From: Paulownia fortunei
Taxonomy: Eukaryota; Streptophyta; Magnoliopsida; Lamiales; Paulowniaceae
DNA: 64,000 nt
NCBI GenBank assembly: GCA_019321725.1
Contig: CM033119.1
Coordinates: 186,001 to 250,000, forward strand
Direction of reading: 5' to 3'
The notes below the pieces were generated by a model. The model was not told the DNA's origin, ran no database searches, and saw nothing but the letters and a program-made list of their open reading frames with translations. The position numbers were made by a program, and so were the translations under genes. Of this stretch, positions 11,790 to 23,980 are shown piece by piece. Position 1 is the first letter of the stretch. Each line of letters opens with the position of its first letter.

Positions 11790-12259
11790 TCAGATATTGA
11801 TTTTGCAGTGGTATTTATGGCATTTGGTTACACAGTCGCTCATCTTCTTCTCATCTGCAACGATAAATGGTAGTTTAGACTGTGCAGGAATTTGAAAGTT
11901 GGTGGTGGTGGTGGTGGTGGTGGTGGTGGTGGGGCTGTGGGCGTTGGGGGGTGGGAGGAGGCGCGCTGGGGATTTAGAAAAGGAAAATTAGAAAATTGCG
12001 TACCGTTAGTGAACTTAGCGCATTGATCCAGCATGCATCCAAGATCACAGTAGTGCTCTTTTGTTGAAGTGTCTGGAGGAAGGCAATGCACAGGACAGTA
12101 TTTGATACAGGTTGCTGCACCAATACCACTTAGTTTGCACTCTTTCAGACAATGCTTAATGCAGGTTCCAGGTGGCAAATGAGCCGTTATGGAACGCGCA
12201 CCAAGCATTGCCATTAACAGCAACAACACCACAAGTATTTCAATTCTTTTCCTCTCCAT
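11790..12259 (-). CDS. Small secreted cysteine-rich, thionin-like protein
   Basis: Two exons on the minus strand, 12259-12004 and 11854-11790, joined in phase 1, give 106 residues. The N-terminus has a short basic stretch and a Leu/Val-rich hydrophobic core that looks like a signal peptide. The mature part has a regular series of paired cysteines spread over both exons, matching the layout of the plant thionin-like (thionin-like protein 2) family. Family members are small extracellular peptides, some linked to defence, many with no tested activity. The start is the ATG about 75 bases downstream of a TATA box; an upstream in-frame ATG at 12349 lies before the TATA box and is rejected. The intron is 149 bases and contains a (GGT)n tract. 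Toxicity cannot be inferred from sequence. Confidence 0.75.
11901..11933. repeat. (GGT)n microsatellite inside the thionin-like intron
   Basis: About eleven GGT units on the plus strand, CCA repeats on the coding strand. If the intron were retained, the reading frame would run through into a proline-rich tail before stopping. Confidence 0.9.
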
Positions 12260-12333
12260 GAATTGAGTTTTTATCTGCAAGGAAAACTTACTTTTGCCTT
12301 CTTGATGTAGAGGAAACGTGGCTGGACACTGCC

Positions 12334-12340
12334 TTTTATA
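12334..12340 (-). promoter_or_regulatory. TATA box of the thionin-like gene
   Basis: TATAAAA on the minus strand, about 75 bases upstream of the chosen start codon at 12259. It supports that start over the in-frame ATG at 12349. Confidence 0.65.
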
Positions 12341-12483
12341 GTCACACACATAAGATACAAGGTGAAATAGAGTCTCATTTTACAGTTGGTTCATTTACTT
12401 CATATGACAACACCTTGAATAACTTGTGATCAATGGAAGGGCTATTTGCTATTTGTATCTTCTACTTTCATACTTTATAACAA

Positions 12484-13350
12484 GGGGCTAGATACAGAAA
12501 CCTCCTATGAGATTTGACCTAAATACAGGTATACTACGGGTAGACTCCCCTTGGGTTTGAAAATTAAATCAATCTCCCCTGTCGCTAAAGGCCGTTAGAA
12601 AGCCATAATGTTCTTTTATGAAATGACACTTTTCCCTTTTGTTAAAAATTACACAAACCCCTTTGAGGGTTGACCTTTCTCTAACGTATGCCACATTACA
12701 AGTAAATTCCTTGGAATTTTTTTCATTTTACAGTTAGATTGGTTCTCTGTGTTTATCCTAATAAAATAATAGTTATAAACATTTAAAATTAATTTTAATC
12801 ATAAATTGAGCTAAATTTGGATTCATGACAATATACTTAGATCTATATCTTTTAAGTCATTGCTTTTTCACCTTCTCATTCATCATGCTCGTAATCAAAA
12901 TTAAAAAATTCAAGTTTACTTCTAAAAGTGGGGTTCTTGATCTTATATATTTAATTGATTATTCTGGTGATAACAAAACCATGTTGCTCTTGCTCATTAA
13001 TTTTAAAAAATAGAAGTTAAAGTGAGAGAAAAAAATAAAATGTATGAGATATGTGTAATTCATTTTTTAATACTAAAAATATTAATTAAAGTAATTTAAA
13101 ATACACTTATTAATATTGCAAAATGTAATTCAAAATTTTATTATAAGTTAAAAATATTAGTGGATAGTTTTGTAATTTTAAACAAATATATGAGAGTATA
13201 AAACTTGTCATTTTCACTAAATTATGGTTTTGAAAATATAATAAATTATTGAGATTGACACCATATGAGAGGTGGATATAATTTCAAAAATCTTAAGGAG
13301 TCTACTTGTATTTTGCCAAACTTTAGGGGAGGATTATGTAATTTTCCCTA
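12484..13350. mobile_element. Candidate non-autonomous DNA element with long imperfect inverted ends
   Basis: The left end (12484 to about 12585) and the reverse complement of the right end (about 13261-13350) align imperfectly over about 90 bases. Shared blocks include CCTCC, AATACA-GTA-ACTCC and TTTGAAATTA. The interior is AT-rich with no transposase frame. I could not find a clear target-site duplication, so the superfamily is open and the ends are approximate. It may be an old MITE or MULE-like remnant. Confidence 0.45.
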
Positions 13351-14284
13351 AGGATACATTTGGATGGAAAAAATTAAATTTGAAGAGAGGATTTAAGAAA
13401 AAGATTTCAAATAACTCATTTTAAAATAAATTTAAAATCCATCACAATAATTTCAAGAATTTAAAATTTATTTAATTATAATATTATCCAAACAAAATTA
13501 ATAGATTTATTATTATGACTTAAATTCAAATCCCTCAAATGAAGTTTAAGAGTAATTTGATCTGGAAAATTGTCAAACTCCCGAATTCAGCCAATGCAAG
13601 TCTATTGATTAGACTGTGTCAAACCTCAAGGACACTGAATATAATTATGCAAACTAAAGGGATATATACCCGTATTTATACCAAGCTTTACGGAGGTCAA
13701 TGTTATTATCCCTTAAATAACCAGCTATAGGTCGTTTCCCATCGCGTAATTATAATTTGCAGATTATTATGAAGCAATTATAAAGCTAATATTCCATGAA
13801 AATACGCTCGAGCAATTCTAATTTGCCCGAAACCATAGCTATATCACCTCATGCAAGTCTTTTCCAACTTTTCGACAACATGTCATCATCAAGTGCACTT
13901 AGATGTTAGATTGCTGGCGGCGAATATTTAATTGATAGATATCCAGGTTGTCATTTGAAGACCTGATGGTAACTGCAGCCAACGTTAGGCGCTTCAATGC
14001 TCGAAGTTAGTGATGCACAACGATAACTTGAATTTAAGGTATTGAAACTCTTAAAGCATTAACATTGAACAATACTAATGTAATAATCATGAATTATACA
14101 TTATGTCAACCCGCACCATAAAAAAAAATGAAAAGAAAATCCAGATTGAGAATAGAATAAAATTTGGTGAGTAATCTTGCACAGTTCTGCTCCAATAGAA
14201 AAATCAGAGCCCAATCTTTCAAAATTTCATCATAACATGAAACCAATTCAAATACAAAATTACCACAATCCACATGCTTCATGT
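13351..14284. other. Intergenic, 3' side of the eIF3i gene
   Basis: AT-rich DNA with no convincing frame. The part nearest 14284 is probably 3' UTR of the eIF3i gene. Nothing else recognised. Confidence 0.55.
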
Positions 14285-17200
14285 TTAAATCTTAATATTG
14301 AAGTAATCTGGATCAAAATGGTGCAACCTCACATATCCATCTTCACCTCCGCTTGAGAAACTATGAACATAAGATGGACGAAATAAATCAGTAGATTGAA
14401 ACACATTAGAGACTTGAAATCTTGTCACAAGAGTCGTATAAAGATGATTATAAGCAGTAGAGACACAAAATAAAGTGATCATGTCGTAAACAGTAACGCA
14501 ACACTTCACAAGGAAGTTATCATCTATGTTTGCAGCCATAAACCACCCAAAAATTATAGATACTACTATAGTAAGTCATTTTTTTAGGACAAATTATTAT
14601 GTGGACTCCATTCTTATGTCAAGCTTCAGTGTAAATGTTACTTGAGGATAACATAAACTCAAGTTCTGCTTAGCTGAGATAATAGCACATACCACAACAC
14701 AAACACCCCACACCCATGAATATTGTTACCCCACCGACAATCACATTCAATGACAAGTATAAAACCCTTTCATCTGTACCATATATCCCCAAAATAAACT
14801 TCACATGTAGTTCAGCAATAAAGGGAACTCATATTACATAAGGTCAGTCTTATCTCTTTACTCATGGTGGAACGAGCAATTGCCCAAAAATCAATGCAAG
14901 ATCTCAAAATATAACTCCAACAGAAATGGAGAAATATGTAAACTTCAACACCTAAGCAATTCTCTTTGTGGTAGTGCAGCAAATGAGATGTAAATGCACA
15001 ATGCAAGATCTCAAAATATAACTCCAACAGAAATGGAGAAATATGTAAACTTCAACACCTAAGCAATTCTCTTTGTGGTAGTGTAGCAAATGAGATGTAA
15101 ATGCACAAGGAGAAAACCTCACCTTTTTCCATCTGGATTAAATGCCAAGGCATTTATTGGTCCAAAATGGCCTTTTACACCTCCTATTTCTTCTGTAAGG
15201 ATCTATACACAAGGAAGAGCACAAAAGATCATCAAAGAGCCCTTAACTTCATTGGATCTCCATAATATCTTTATTTTTAACTTATGAAGGCATAATTTTA
15301 CCTTGTCATAGAATTTGGCCTCAAACTTTCCAGCACGATGATCAGTGGTGGTAACAGCTGATGCGTCCTGACCACCTCCAAGAACCACCTATAAATGCCA
15401 TGAAAGTCACAAAATCAACACAAGGAGATAACAAACATCTATTAAGGAAATTGGACATGATAAGATTGTGACTAATGCACAGAGATAAGCACCAAAACAA
15501 TATACCGTATTCTTTAAGTTAAATGAAGAGTTGTAGATAAATTATAGGAAACCTAACATCCAAGCAAATTCTGTTACTTTTTCTCCAAACATTGAACATA
15601 TTCTTAAAATCCAATCAATGCAGGTTTCAACATTGCTTGAACTAAACAACAAATCCAAAATCCTAGATCCCAGTTTCAAAGATACTCAAACAACAGGCAC
15701 TAACGCAATTATTTTTGTTCGAACAAAAATAGAACAAAAGTAAACAACATCTACAAAACTTGAGGAGTCAGGTAAAAGATAACAGAGTATGATCATTGAG
15801 AATAAACAACTTGATAACTGCACTTGCTATGACCTTCTTTCTCTGACACTTACATGATCAAAAAGTGGAGACATTGCAACTGCATTTACTGGACGTTCTG
15901 TCACATAGGTCTTGATAAGTTTCAATGTTCTTGTATCCCAAAGCTGACAAATGAAGACAGATCAGTCCATGCAAATTAAAAGTAAGAACTATTGACATAA
16001 ATAAATATTAAAGAGACATTAAGAAGAACATGAACTACCTTGGCAGATTTATCCAGGGAACCAGTAAGAAAATGTGAACCATCTGTTGATTTTGAAAGTG
16101 ATGTAATAGGTTTTTTGTGTCCGTCCTCCTTGTCAGACTCTTTCAATAATTTACCTGTCTGTAATTTGAACATGACAATAGAAGGATCAATCATTTAGCA
16201 AATAAACTTCATTGCTGGGAAACAACACAAATCTTAAAAGGCAATGTTAAGTCTCGGTGATATCTTTTGCAACATGTTTATCTTTCATCACAAACCACAG
16301 CACTGCAATTAGCACCAACTCTAGAGAAAATACTAACCTCAGAGTCCCAGATACGAATTACTGTATCTTCACCGCCACTTATGATTGTCCTGTTCAGAGG
16401 TCCCCAAATGGCTCTGTTAATTCTTCCCTGCGGGCCCTTGAGAATGAGAACTGATTCACCAGTCTCTGTGATTCCAAACCATAATAATTTAGCCAGATAA
16501 CCAATAAAGTGATTTGGAGACACAAAATCTGATGCAAAGTAATTTGGCTACACCAATATTGACATGGTCAATATCAAACTACAAGTCACAGCAATGGGTT
16601 CAGAATACAACTGGTATATGGCCACCATAAACATGTAGATATAACATTTAACCAGCATAATTTTGGTTAGTCAAAAATTAGAAGTATTAGTGTGAAGTGG
16701 AAACAACAATTTCCAATTTGACCCAATCAAAGGTGAAAAAATTCTTCTCGTACAGCCTACACACGGAAAAAAGGCAATTATTTTTGGCAACCATCTTCAT
16801 GATAGAAAATTAATTCTGAATGGTATCAAGGACCAGTATCAATCATCACTCTGATTCAAAATACACTTTGCTGAATTTATCTCCTCACTTTACATCTTAA
16901 TAATAACCTAATCCCGCATTCCAATATAACACAATGACTTTTCATGGAGTATTTCTTGCCCGCTTTAGTTTATCGACAGAAAAAAATTAAAACTCGTCAA
17001 GGAGTACCAACAAGCATACTGTTTAAACCAAAAATTTTCAATTTTTAGTAAATAGAAGTACATAAATCTGACATAATTGCTTATAATACAGAGAACTGTG
17101 AATCACTCACGGTCATCCGGATCTCTAGCAATGTGTTTGATATGAATAGCAGAGGGCAATCCCATGAAAGGATCTGTTGTTATCACTGCAAGCTTATCAC

Positions 17201-18251
17201 CAACTGCAAAATCGACAGACCTAGCTGGTGAATCAAAATTAAATGTGTAAAGTGGAGTTCCTGTTTTGACATCCCATATCTTTGCAGTCTGATCAGCACT
17301 TCCAGTTACAAGCCTTGTCGAATCCCCTATAAACAACACAAATAATCCATCATTCCATTTTAAATACATCACCAAATTCCTATGAGCCAACAAGTGTAGT
17401 CAGTATTTCAATGAAAGCAAATCAAATACAGGTATCCATATGAAATAAGAAAACGGCATTCCACGACTTTTCTGTGCATGTTGATGCATACCCGAAAGTA
17501 TCAGCACATCCGCCTGTTATGTTTCATTGAGCGTTTGTGTGCATTACATAACAAAGTCAGGCAAATCAATGGGTAACTAAGTCACTAATTTGGTCATGGA
17601 AAATCAGAGAAGAAAGATAGCAATTTGCACACAATGCATCTATAATTTGCCCCAACCTAGTTTATATTTAAATTCACCCCAATTAAATTTACCTCTCTAT
17701 TCAAGCTATTCCACAAAAAACTAAAAACCATATAAAGTCTTAAACTTGCATTCTTTTCCACAGGCATTTGCGTATAAGGAGAAACACATACGAAATTACG
17801 GCCCATGACGAGCTTATTCAACTCAAGAAAGTCTTATTATGAAAACTTTACACACAAATAAGATATGCGCACCAAAATCCTTCAGCTCCTCTCAAACCCA
17901 GATATAATTCCTCACACTCAGAAAAGCCCAATCGAATTTCTTTTTCCCCCAAAAAGCAATCGAATTTTCATGTTTCCCAACCTTCTCTCTGTCAGTCTCT
18001 CCAAATAACGGTAAAAAAAAAAAAAAAAAAAACGAAAAAAAGAGAAGGAAAAGGAAGGTGAAATTACTGGAAATATCGCAGGACCAAACGGCGCCGTTAT
18101 GGCCACGGTAAGTGCCGAGGCGCTCGCCGTTATCAGCGAACCAGACGGTGGGATTATGGTCTTTGGCGCAGGAGAAAAGCAGATCCCCCTCTCTATTGTA
18201 CTTGAGAAACGTTAGCGGCCTCTCGTGCCCTTTCATCAATATCGGCCTCAT
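14285..18251 (-). CDS. TIF3I1: Eukaryotic translation initiation factor 3 subunit I (eIF3i, TRIP-1)
   Basis: Eight exons on the minus strand: 18251-18068, 17326-17111, 16465-16338, 16158-16039, 15943-15854, 15388-15302, 15202-15123 and 14360-14285. All phases join, giving 326 residues, about the length of plant eIF3i. The protein is a WD40 propeller: it opens [19 protein letters not shown], has WD-type repeats such as [16 protein letters not shown] and [16 protein letters not shown], and ends [16 protein letters not shown] then DPDYFNIKI. eIF3i is a core subunit of the eIF3 complex, which recruits mRNA to the 43S pre-initiation complex in the cytosol; it was also described in Arabidopsis as the TGF-beta-receptor-interacting homologue TRIP-1. 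The symbol follows the Arabidopsis name. No damage is visible. Intron 7 contains a recent 107-base tandem duplication. Confidence 0.96.
14893..15106. repeat. Tandem duplication, 2 x 107 bp, in eIF3i intron 7
   Basis: The segment 14893-14999 is repeated at 15000-15106. I find one mismatch (GTAGTGCAGC in copy 1, GTAGTGTAGC in copy 2). The second copy ends a few bases from the exon 7 donor at 15122, so the duplication stops just short of coding sequence. Confidence 0.95.
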
Positions 18252-19605
18252 CTTCAGGTACTTTGATTTTTTCTTTTTTACCTCTGTGAATGAATAAGCA
18301 AGGGATCAAATTGCAAACTTTTTTTTGAGTAATTATATAAAAACTCCAGCAGCAAAGGCAAAAGAAGGGAACAGAAAAAACCCTACTTTGTTTCTCTCTA
18401 CTCTGTGTTTTTAAGCTGAAAGAGAGTGGAGGAATTTTTAGTGATTTGCTCGTTACGGACCGACTTGACCCAAGATCCGTTTCTCCTTGGGTTTTTCATA
18501 ATGTTCGATAGTTATTACCAGTGGGTTGGGCCCAATAAATATGCCAGCCCTACTTCAAAGCCAGAAGCCCAAAACTTGAGTATTGAAATTATAGACTATG
18601 TTTTCTTTTTCTCAATAGTGTTTTAATATTTTTCATTTTTGTTACGTGTAGCTAATAATTAGTTAAATTATGGAAAAACAAAGCTTACTTGGATCACCAT
18701 AATGTTCAGATTATTGTTTGATTTTGTAGGTTATTTCTCTTATAAAAAAATGTTTCTTTTGTGATGAAGCATGTGTTTTGGGATTTTCTTTTTGCAAATA
18801 CACATTTTGTATTCATGATTTCTTAATTTGAATTTAGTGTACTATATTTCTAACTGGTTGTGCTGATTAACAATTTTAACAACTGATATATATCACCATT
18901 CGTATATCAAATTGTTTGGGCTACATGCCCTATGTATACTCCACGTAAGTTTTGAAAGGGGATTATATAAATAATTTTAATTGTCCATTAATCTACAAAT
19001 ATTCACTTTCGGCACTCTTTGAATAATTTAGCTCATTGGATTCTTGTTGGTCCAAATTATTTCAAATTTGATTTGCCTTCAAATTAGATAAGTAGACATG
19101 GATTATTGTCAAAAAAGTAGTTTTGAAAATTCAGCTGCAGAATCATTTCAACTTCTTGAAACTATTATCACCGAATTCGAAGATCGATAATATATATAAA
19201 CCATGTAAATAATGAACACTTTTATGCACTAACCCGTACTACCTTGTTAATAATACATTTCCAATTATATAAATAAATTGATAATCTTTCAAGTGAGATT
19301 TCTAAATGAATTTGAAACTCAAGATTCTAAAAGTTTGTGATCACAAAGCTTCAAGTTACAGCAGAAGTTATGAACTAGTAAAAATTGAAATGAGAGAGAG
19401 AAGAAATTTTCATTGAAGGTAATTTTTACTTAAAACTGCACCAATGGTGCTTTAATTGATGATCATCCAAATTTGGCACCAAACTTTTCTGGTGGCAAAT
19501 GCACATTTCTCAGGCATTTATATATTGATGATCATATACATATTTACACTTGTAATTTCTGATGACATATATCATCACCCTTCAATCAAAGACTATTGAG
19601 TTAAA
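18252..19605. other. eIF3i promoter and GH9 3' flank
   Basis: The part near 18252-18430 should hold the eIF3i leader and promoter, but no clear TATA box is seen. The rest is AT-rich and ends in the 3' UTR of the endoglucanase gene. No coding frame supported. Confidence 0.5.
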
Positions 19606-21555
19606 TCAATTGATCCCAGCAAAGTATGCTAAGGGTCCAACTATGGCAGCATTAATGTATGTGGCAGGCTCTGAATGACTGTAATCTGTTCGTTCGTCTG
19701 GGAAGAAATCATTCTGGTTAGGACCTCCAACAATGGCACCAGTCAAGGTATTTGGGTTGGGATTTGGTGTGTAGAAAAATGGTTGAAATCCAGCCTCGCA
19801 TCCAAAGGATTGTGGATGAACTGTGACTGAGGGTAAAGAGGATCCTCTGTGGTGAATTCTCCTTGGATAATTTGTTCCATATCCTACCATGTACGACATT
19901 TTCATTGGATTCTCTCCTAAGATGTAGTCCACCTGCACGCATCATCACAGATTGATTCAGAAACCAAGTGATCTCCCTCGACTTATATGGGACAAAATAA
20001 TGTTTTATTTATTATTGACTTAAATAAACAAAACATACTTGTTTTTTCGCCAGGCTTCGTAGAGTGCTTGAAGTGACCAAGAGATTTCCACAGTTGAAAT
20101 TGTGCTTTGAGGTTGCCATGTATTTGGAGTATGTGGTAAGCAAGAAAGTTATAGATGTCACATACTGGAGATTGCTTGCACTCAGCTTAAACATCAAACC
20201 TCCTGCATTTGGGATACAAACAATTAACAAATCAAACATTTTAGCACATAAAAATTATCCTAATTAAGAAGACTTCATTAATATGTTTCAGAAAAAATGT
20301 TTGAGTGCCAACCTGGTGTGTATTGTGTACTCGAGTAAGGGGAATTAGGCAGTATTCTACACATGAAGTCTTCAGCTTGTTGTCTGAATGACTGAAATGT
20401 CTGATCATTATCCACTAAACTTCTCTGCAAAGTAAAGAATGTTACATTGGTGAAAAATATTTCAACTTTAGTCACAGATTGCAAATTTCTGATATTATCA
20501 ACAAAAGTTTCCATTTTTATCACCCTTGCTAGGAGAACACGAGCACCAGCATATTTGTTGTCCCAGCTGAAAATGTCGGTTCCGTCATTTCCCCTCAATG
20601 ATCTTATGAAATTTAGGTAATAAACCTGATTAGTTGCTCTGAAGAGCCATGCTGCTCCCCATAACAACTCATCCTACAACCAAACAAATTCTTGATCATG
20701 ATTAAAGATTTTCCAGGAATACGAAACAGAGTCCAAAAAACTCCACATACCGTGTAACCCGAATAAGAACAATAAAACGGGCAAACAGAAGAACCAAGCG
20801 AGTCGCTATACGACCCTCTGTACTGTATTGCAAACTGCATCACACTTTTGGCAGTTTTCAGAAGCAGTTTGGAGTAATTTGGATCAACTTTTCGGAAAAC
20901 AATGGAAGCAGCAGCCAGGGCAGCTGCAGTTTCGCCAGCCACGTCGGAGCCTGGATTGCTTGGGGACACAGAATAGACACTTCTGGCGGTGTCCATATCT
21001 TCGGGTCTCTCCCAACATTTGTGGTCAGCATTTGGATCGCCAACGCCGACGTAGAGCTTACCGGGTGATGACCGAGCACACTTGAGAAGGTAATCAGTCG
21101 CCCAGCGGATAGCGGCCCTGGTACCTGGTAATTGAGGACCCATTTTCTTGCCATACTCGATGGCCCCCCATGACAGCATTGTTGTTGTGAAGGCCATTGG
21201 GAAATTGAATTTCACATTGTCTCCGGCGTCGTAGTAGCCTCCGGTTAAGTCCACCTGCAAAAATAAAATCAAACCAATTACTACATATATTAATATAAAT
21301 AAGCACAAGATAGGATTTTTATTAGTTGTCACGTACACCGGCCAGTCGACCATCCAAAAGTCCAGAATTGGCCCTCCAAGTGATTTCTTGTGCCGTCCCT
21401 GGAGAAAGCCTCCCAGACCTCTGACCTTGGAAGAACAAAATGGATTTTGCAAGGGCATCCCTGTAATTGGGGTTCCCTTCAACACTTGCCCAGTTACAGA
21501 GGAATGTGATGAAGAATATGGCGTAGAGAAAATGGGATCCATTCCCAAATGCCAT
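19606..21555 (-). CDS. Secreted endo-1,4-beta-glucanase, glycoside hydrolase family 9
   Basis: Six exons on the minus strand, 21555-21337, 21254-20751, 20673-20524, 20424-20313, 20202-20039 and 19932-19606, encode 491 residues, a normal length for secreted plant class B endoglucanases. The N-terminus ([19 protein letters not shown]) is a signal peptide and the mature protein starts near NYRDAL. GH9 hallmarks are intact: GGYYDAGDN with the catalytic aspartates (82 and 85), the HHRGSS block, and the C-terminal [14 protein letters not shown] signature with the catalytic Glu at about 471. There is no membrane anchor (class A) and no CBM49 tail (class C). The substrate is cellulose or other beta-1,4-glucan in the wall. 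A TATA box lies 80 bases upstream. By memory it resembles Arabidopsis CEL3 (At1g71380). Confidence 0.95.
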
Positions 21556-21635
21556 TATACTTGATGAGATGACTCTCCACGTACTAGGCTTAATTTCTTT
21601 ACTCCGTCTATGCCTTGATTGGCGACGTGCATGGC

Positions 21636-21643
21636 TTTATATA
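21636..21643 (-). promoter_or_regulatory. TATA box of the GH9 gene
   Basis: TATATAAA on the minus strand, about 80 bases before the start codon at 21555. Confidence 0.7.
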
Positions 21644-22056
21644 GCCGCGGAAATCCAATTGCAACAACGCAAATTCAGGCTTTTAAATCAAGTGTTGATT
21701 GTTTAACTGACAACCAAATTCTTGTTGACCCTTCTCTCACCTATTATAGTTATATTCTTGTAGTAATAATTAAAATAACAATTACTAAGATATGAAATTT
21801 TAGTAATGTTAAGATTGTGAAAGAATTAATATAATAAGTTAGTTCAAAAACTAAATAGTTTGATTTTGCACTGAGATAAATAATAAAATATTTAAGTTTG
21901 AATTTGGTAATTGATCTTGGAGTCGCACACACTCGAGAGCAGATATAATTTTTTTGTGTAGCTCCAGCCTCCCAAGTCAAAAGAGGAGAGCGGTCCCATT
22001 TGCCATGTGGTTTCAAATATGAATTAAACCACAAAATGAATAATGATGATTGATGA

Positions 22057-22081
22057 TAATAATAATAATAATAATAATAGT
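22057..22081. repeat. (ATA)n microsatellite
   Basis: About eight trinucleotide ATA/TAA units in intergenic DNA. Confidence 0.85.
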
Positions 22082-23945
22082 AACTAAGTAAAAATAGATG
22101 AGATTATGGTGCTGGTCTGGTGTGCTTGGATTATACCCGACCAATCCATACAGAAATATTGCCTCGTGCATGCCAAAAAAAAAAAAAAAGTAAAAAAGGA
22201 ATGAACACACACAACTGAAAAACCGGAAAATAACGCCCACCACTACTACTACAGTCTACACCTTTTATGAAATTTTCTTGTAAAAAAGTGGGGGGAAAAA
22301 GAGCGAATGGCGCTCCCCTTGGATTGCGCTAAGCAATCGGCGCCTAATTTATTTCATTTTAATTAATTATTATGATTCAAATATGTAGTCGGATCCTAGC
22401 TTAATTTCTTCTTTTGAGTGGATTTGATATCTACTCTTCTTGGGATTATGTTATCCTCTTTTCACCTTTCTCTCCCTTTCTTTACGACCAAGACTAGGAA
22501 TTTTTTTCATTTTCGAAAACCTCGTCCCAATTTCTATACTTAAAATAAATTATTAGACTAAAAAATGTACCTAAACATTCATAACAGCATTGGAGAGGTT
22601 ATTATCAGGTTACTCAAAATAGTTGAAATGCACTTTTTCTTCTCGTTCTTCATCCTTATACTAAAGGTTTTTTTTCATCAAAATTGTTATTAGCAGCATT
22701 CAAAAATGGCTACTTTTGTGGCGCCGAGGCCTGGAGGGCGCGACGATAATCAAGGATTGTACTTTTTACACTTCGGCTCTTCTTAATCATTGAAAAACAT
22801 TGTGCATAATCCCCAATTTTCTAAAAAGATGATTAGTCTTTTTGACTCACCACTGCTAGCTATACCTAATTTCCATAATTTGATGAGGGTAATTTTTGTG
22901 TTGCAATGGGATGGATGGTCATATCAAGTCACGGGACATCTTCCAGCCTCCTGAGGTGTTAAAAGGGAAAATTATAAGACCAACTATTTTGTGCATGATG
23001 TGTTATGTGGGTAAATATTCATCCAAAAATATTATTCGATTTGATCGGAGTCTCATAATTTTATTTTGTTAAAAAACAATTCTTGAAAGAAAACCCTTTG
23101 TTGAATCACTGGAATGAATGCTACCCATACCCAACATAGTGCAGTGCACTGTACTCACTCACTAATATAAGATAGTAAGGGGAACTCCTAACATTATGAT
23201 AACTGGCTCTAAATTCCCACCTCCACATTAAAAACAATCAATTGTGATATCTTTTGATGAAATGACCATTTTGTCCTTGATCATAATCTTATTTACATCA
23301 CCACCATGGAAAACCCAACCCAGTGAACAGAATCGTGGAATGAGGAGGTTCTAATTAAATGAGCTCCAGGAGGAAGGTCCACAACAAGAATAGTTTCATG
23401 CTTTTAAATGACAAAAAAGTAGAAAGGATCAAATGATTTGTGCACACATTCATAGAAAGATGAAGGGAAGGGGTACTTCATACTTGAGGGACTTGAAAAA
23501 AAAAACGTGTATAATTGAGACATGTGCCACTTTAGTAACTCGAGAAATTAAACAAAACTTCGAAAAAAAAAAAACTTTTCTTTTCACACATCTTTCTTTT
23601 TCTTCCTTTAAATTAGGTTGGGTGATAAATTTGAGTGAATTGAGCAATTAATACAGTTAATTAACACCGTGGAACCCATGAGTGTGATTGAATGATTAAG
23701 CATTATAATCCTTGTGCAATCAACACTAACCACCGGATGATTAGACAGGTGGATCGATTATCATGCAAATTAAGAAGAAAAAAGGAAAAACCCAGTCAAA
23801 AATTGCAGGAATGTAGGCTTTATGGATAACTTGATTATATGAAAAAGCAACTAATAATCTTAGTAAAAACCATTGAAGAAAGTCAGCAGCGAACAGTTGT
23901 ATTAGATATACATAACTGCTTAGCTGCAAATTGAAGGCAATGCTT

Positions 23946-23980
23946 GTATGTATTTATGTATGTATGTATGTATGTATGTG
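23946..23980. repeat. (TATG)n microsatellite
   Basis: Tetranucleotide TATG repeats with one interruption (TATTTATG). Confidence 0.85.

Noticed and set aside
12260..12349. In-frame upstream extension of the thionin-like protein
   Set aside because: It starts upstream of the TATA box at 12334-12340 and would place the signal peptide internally.
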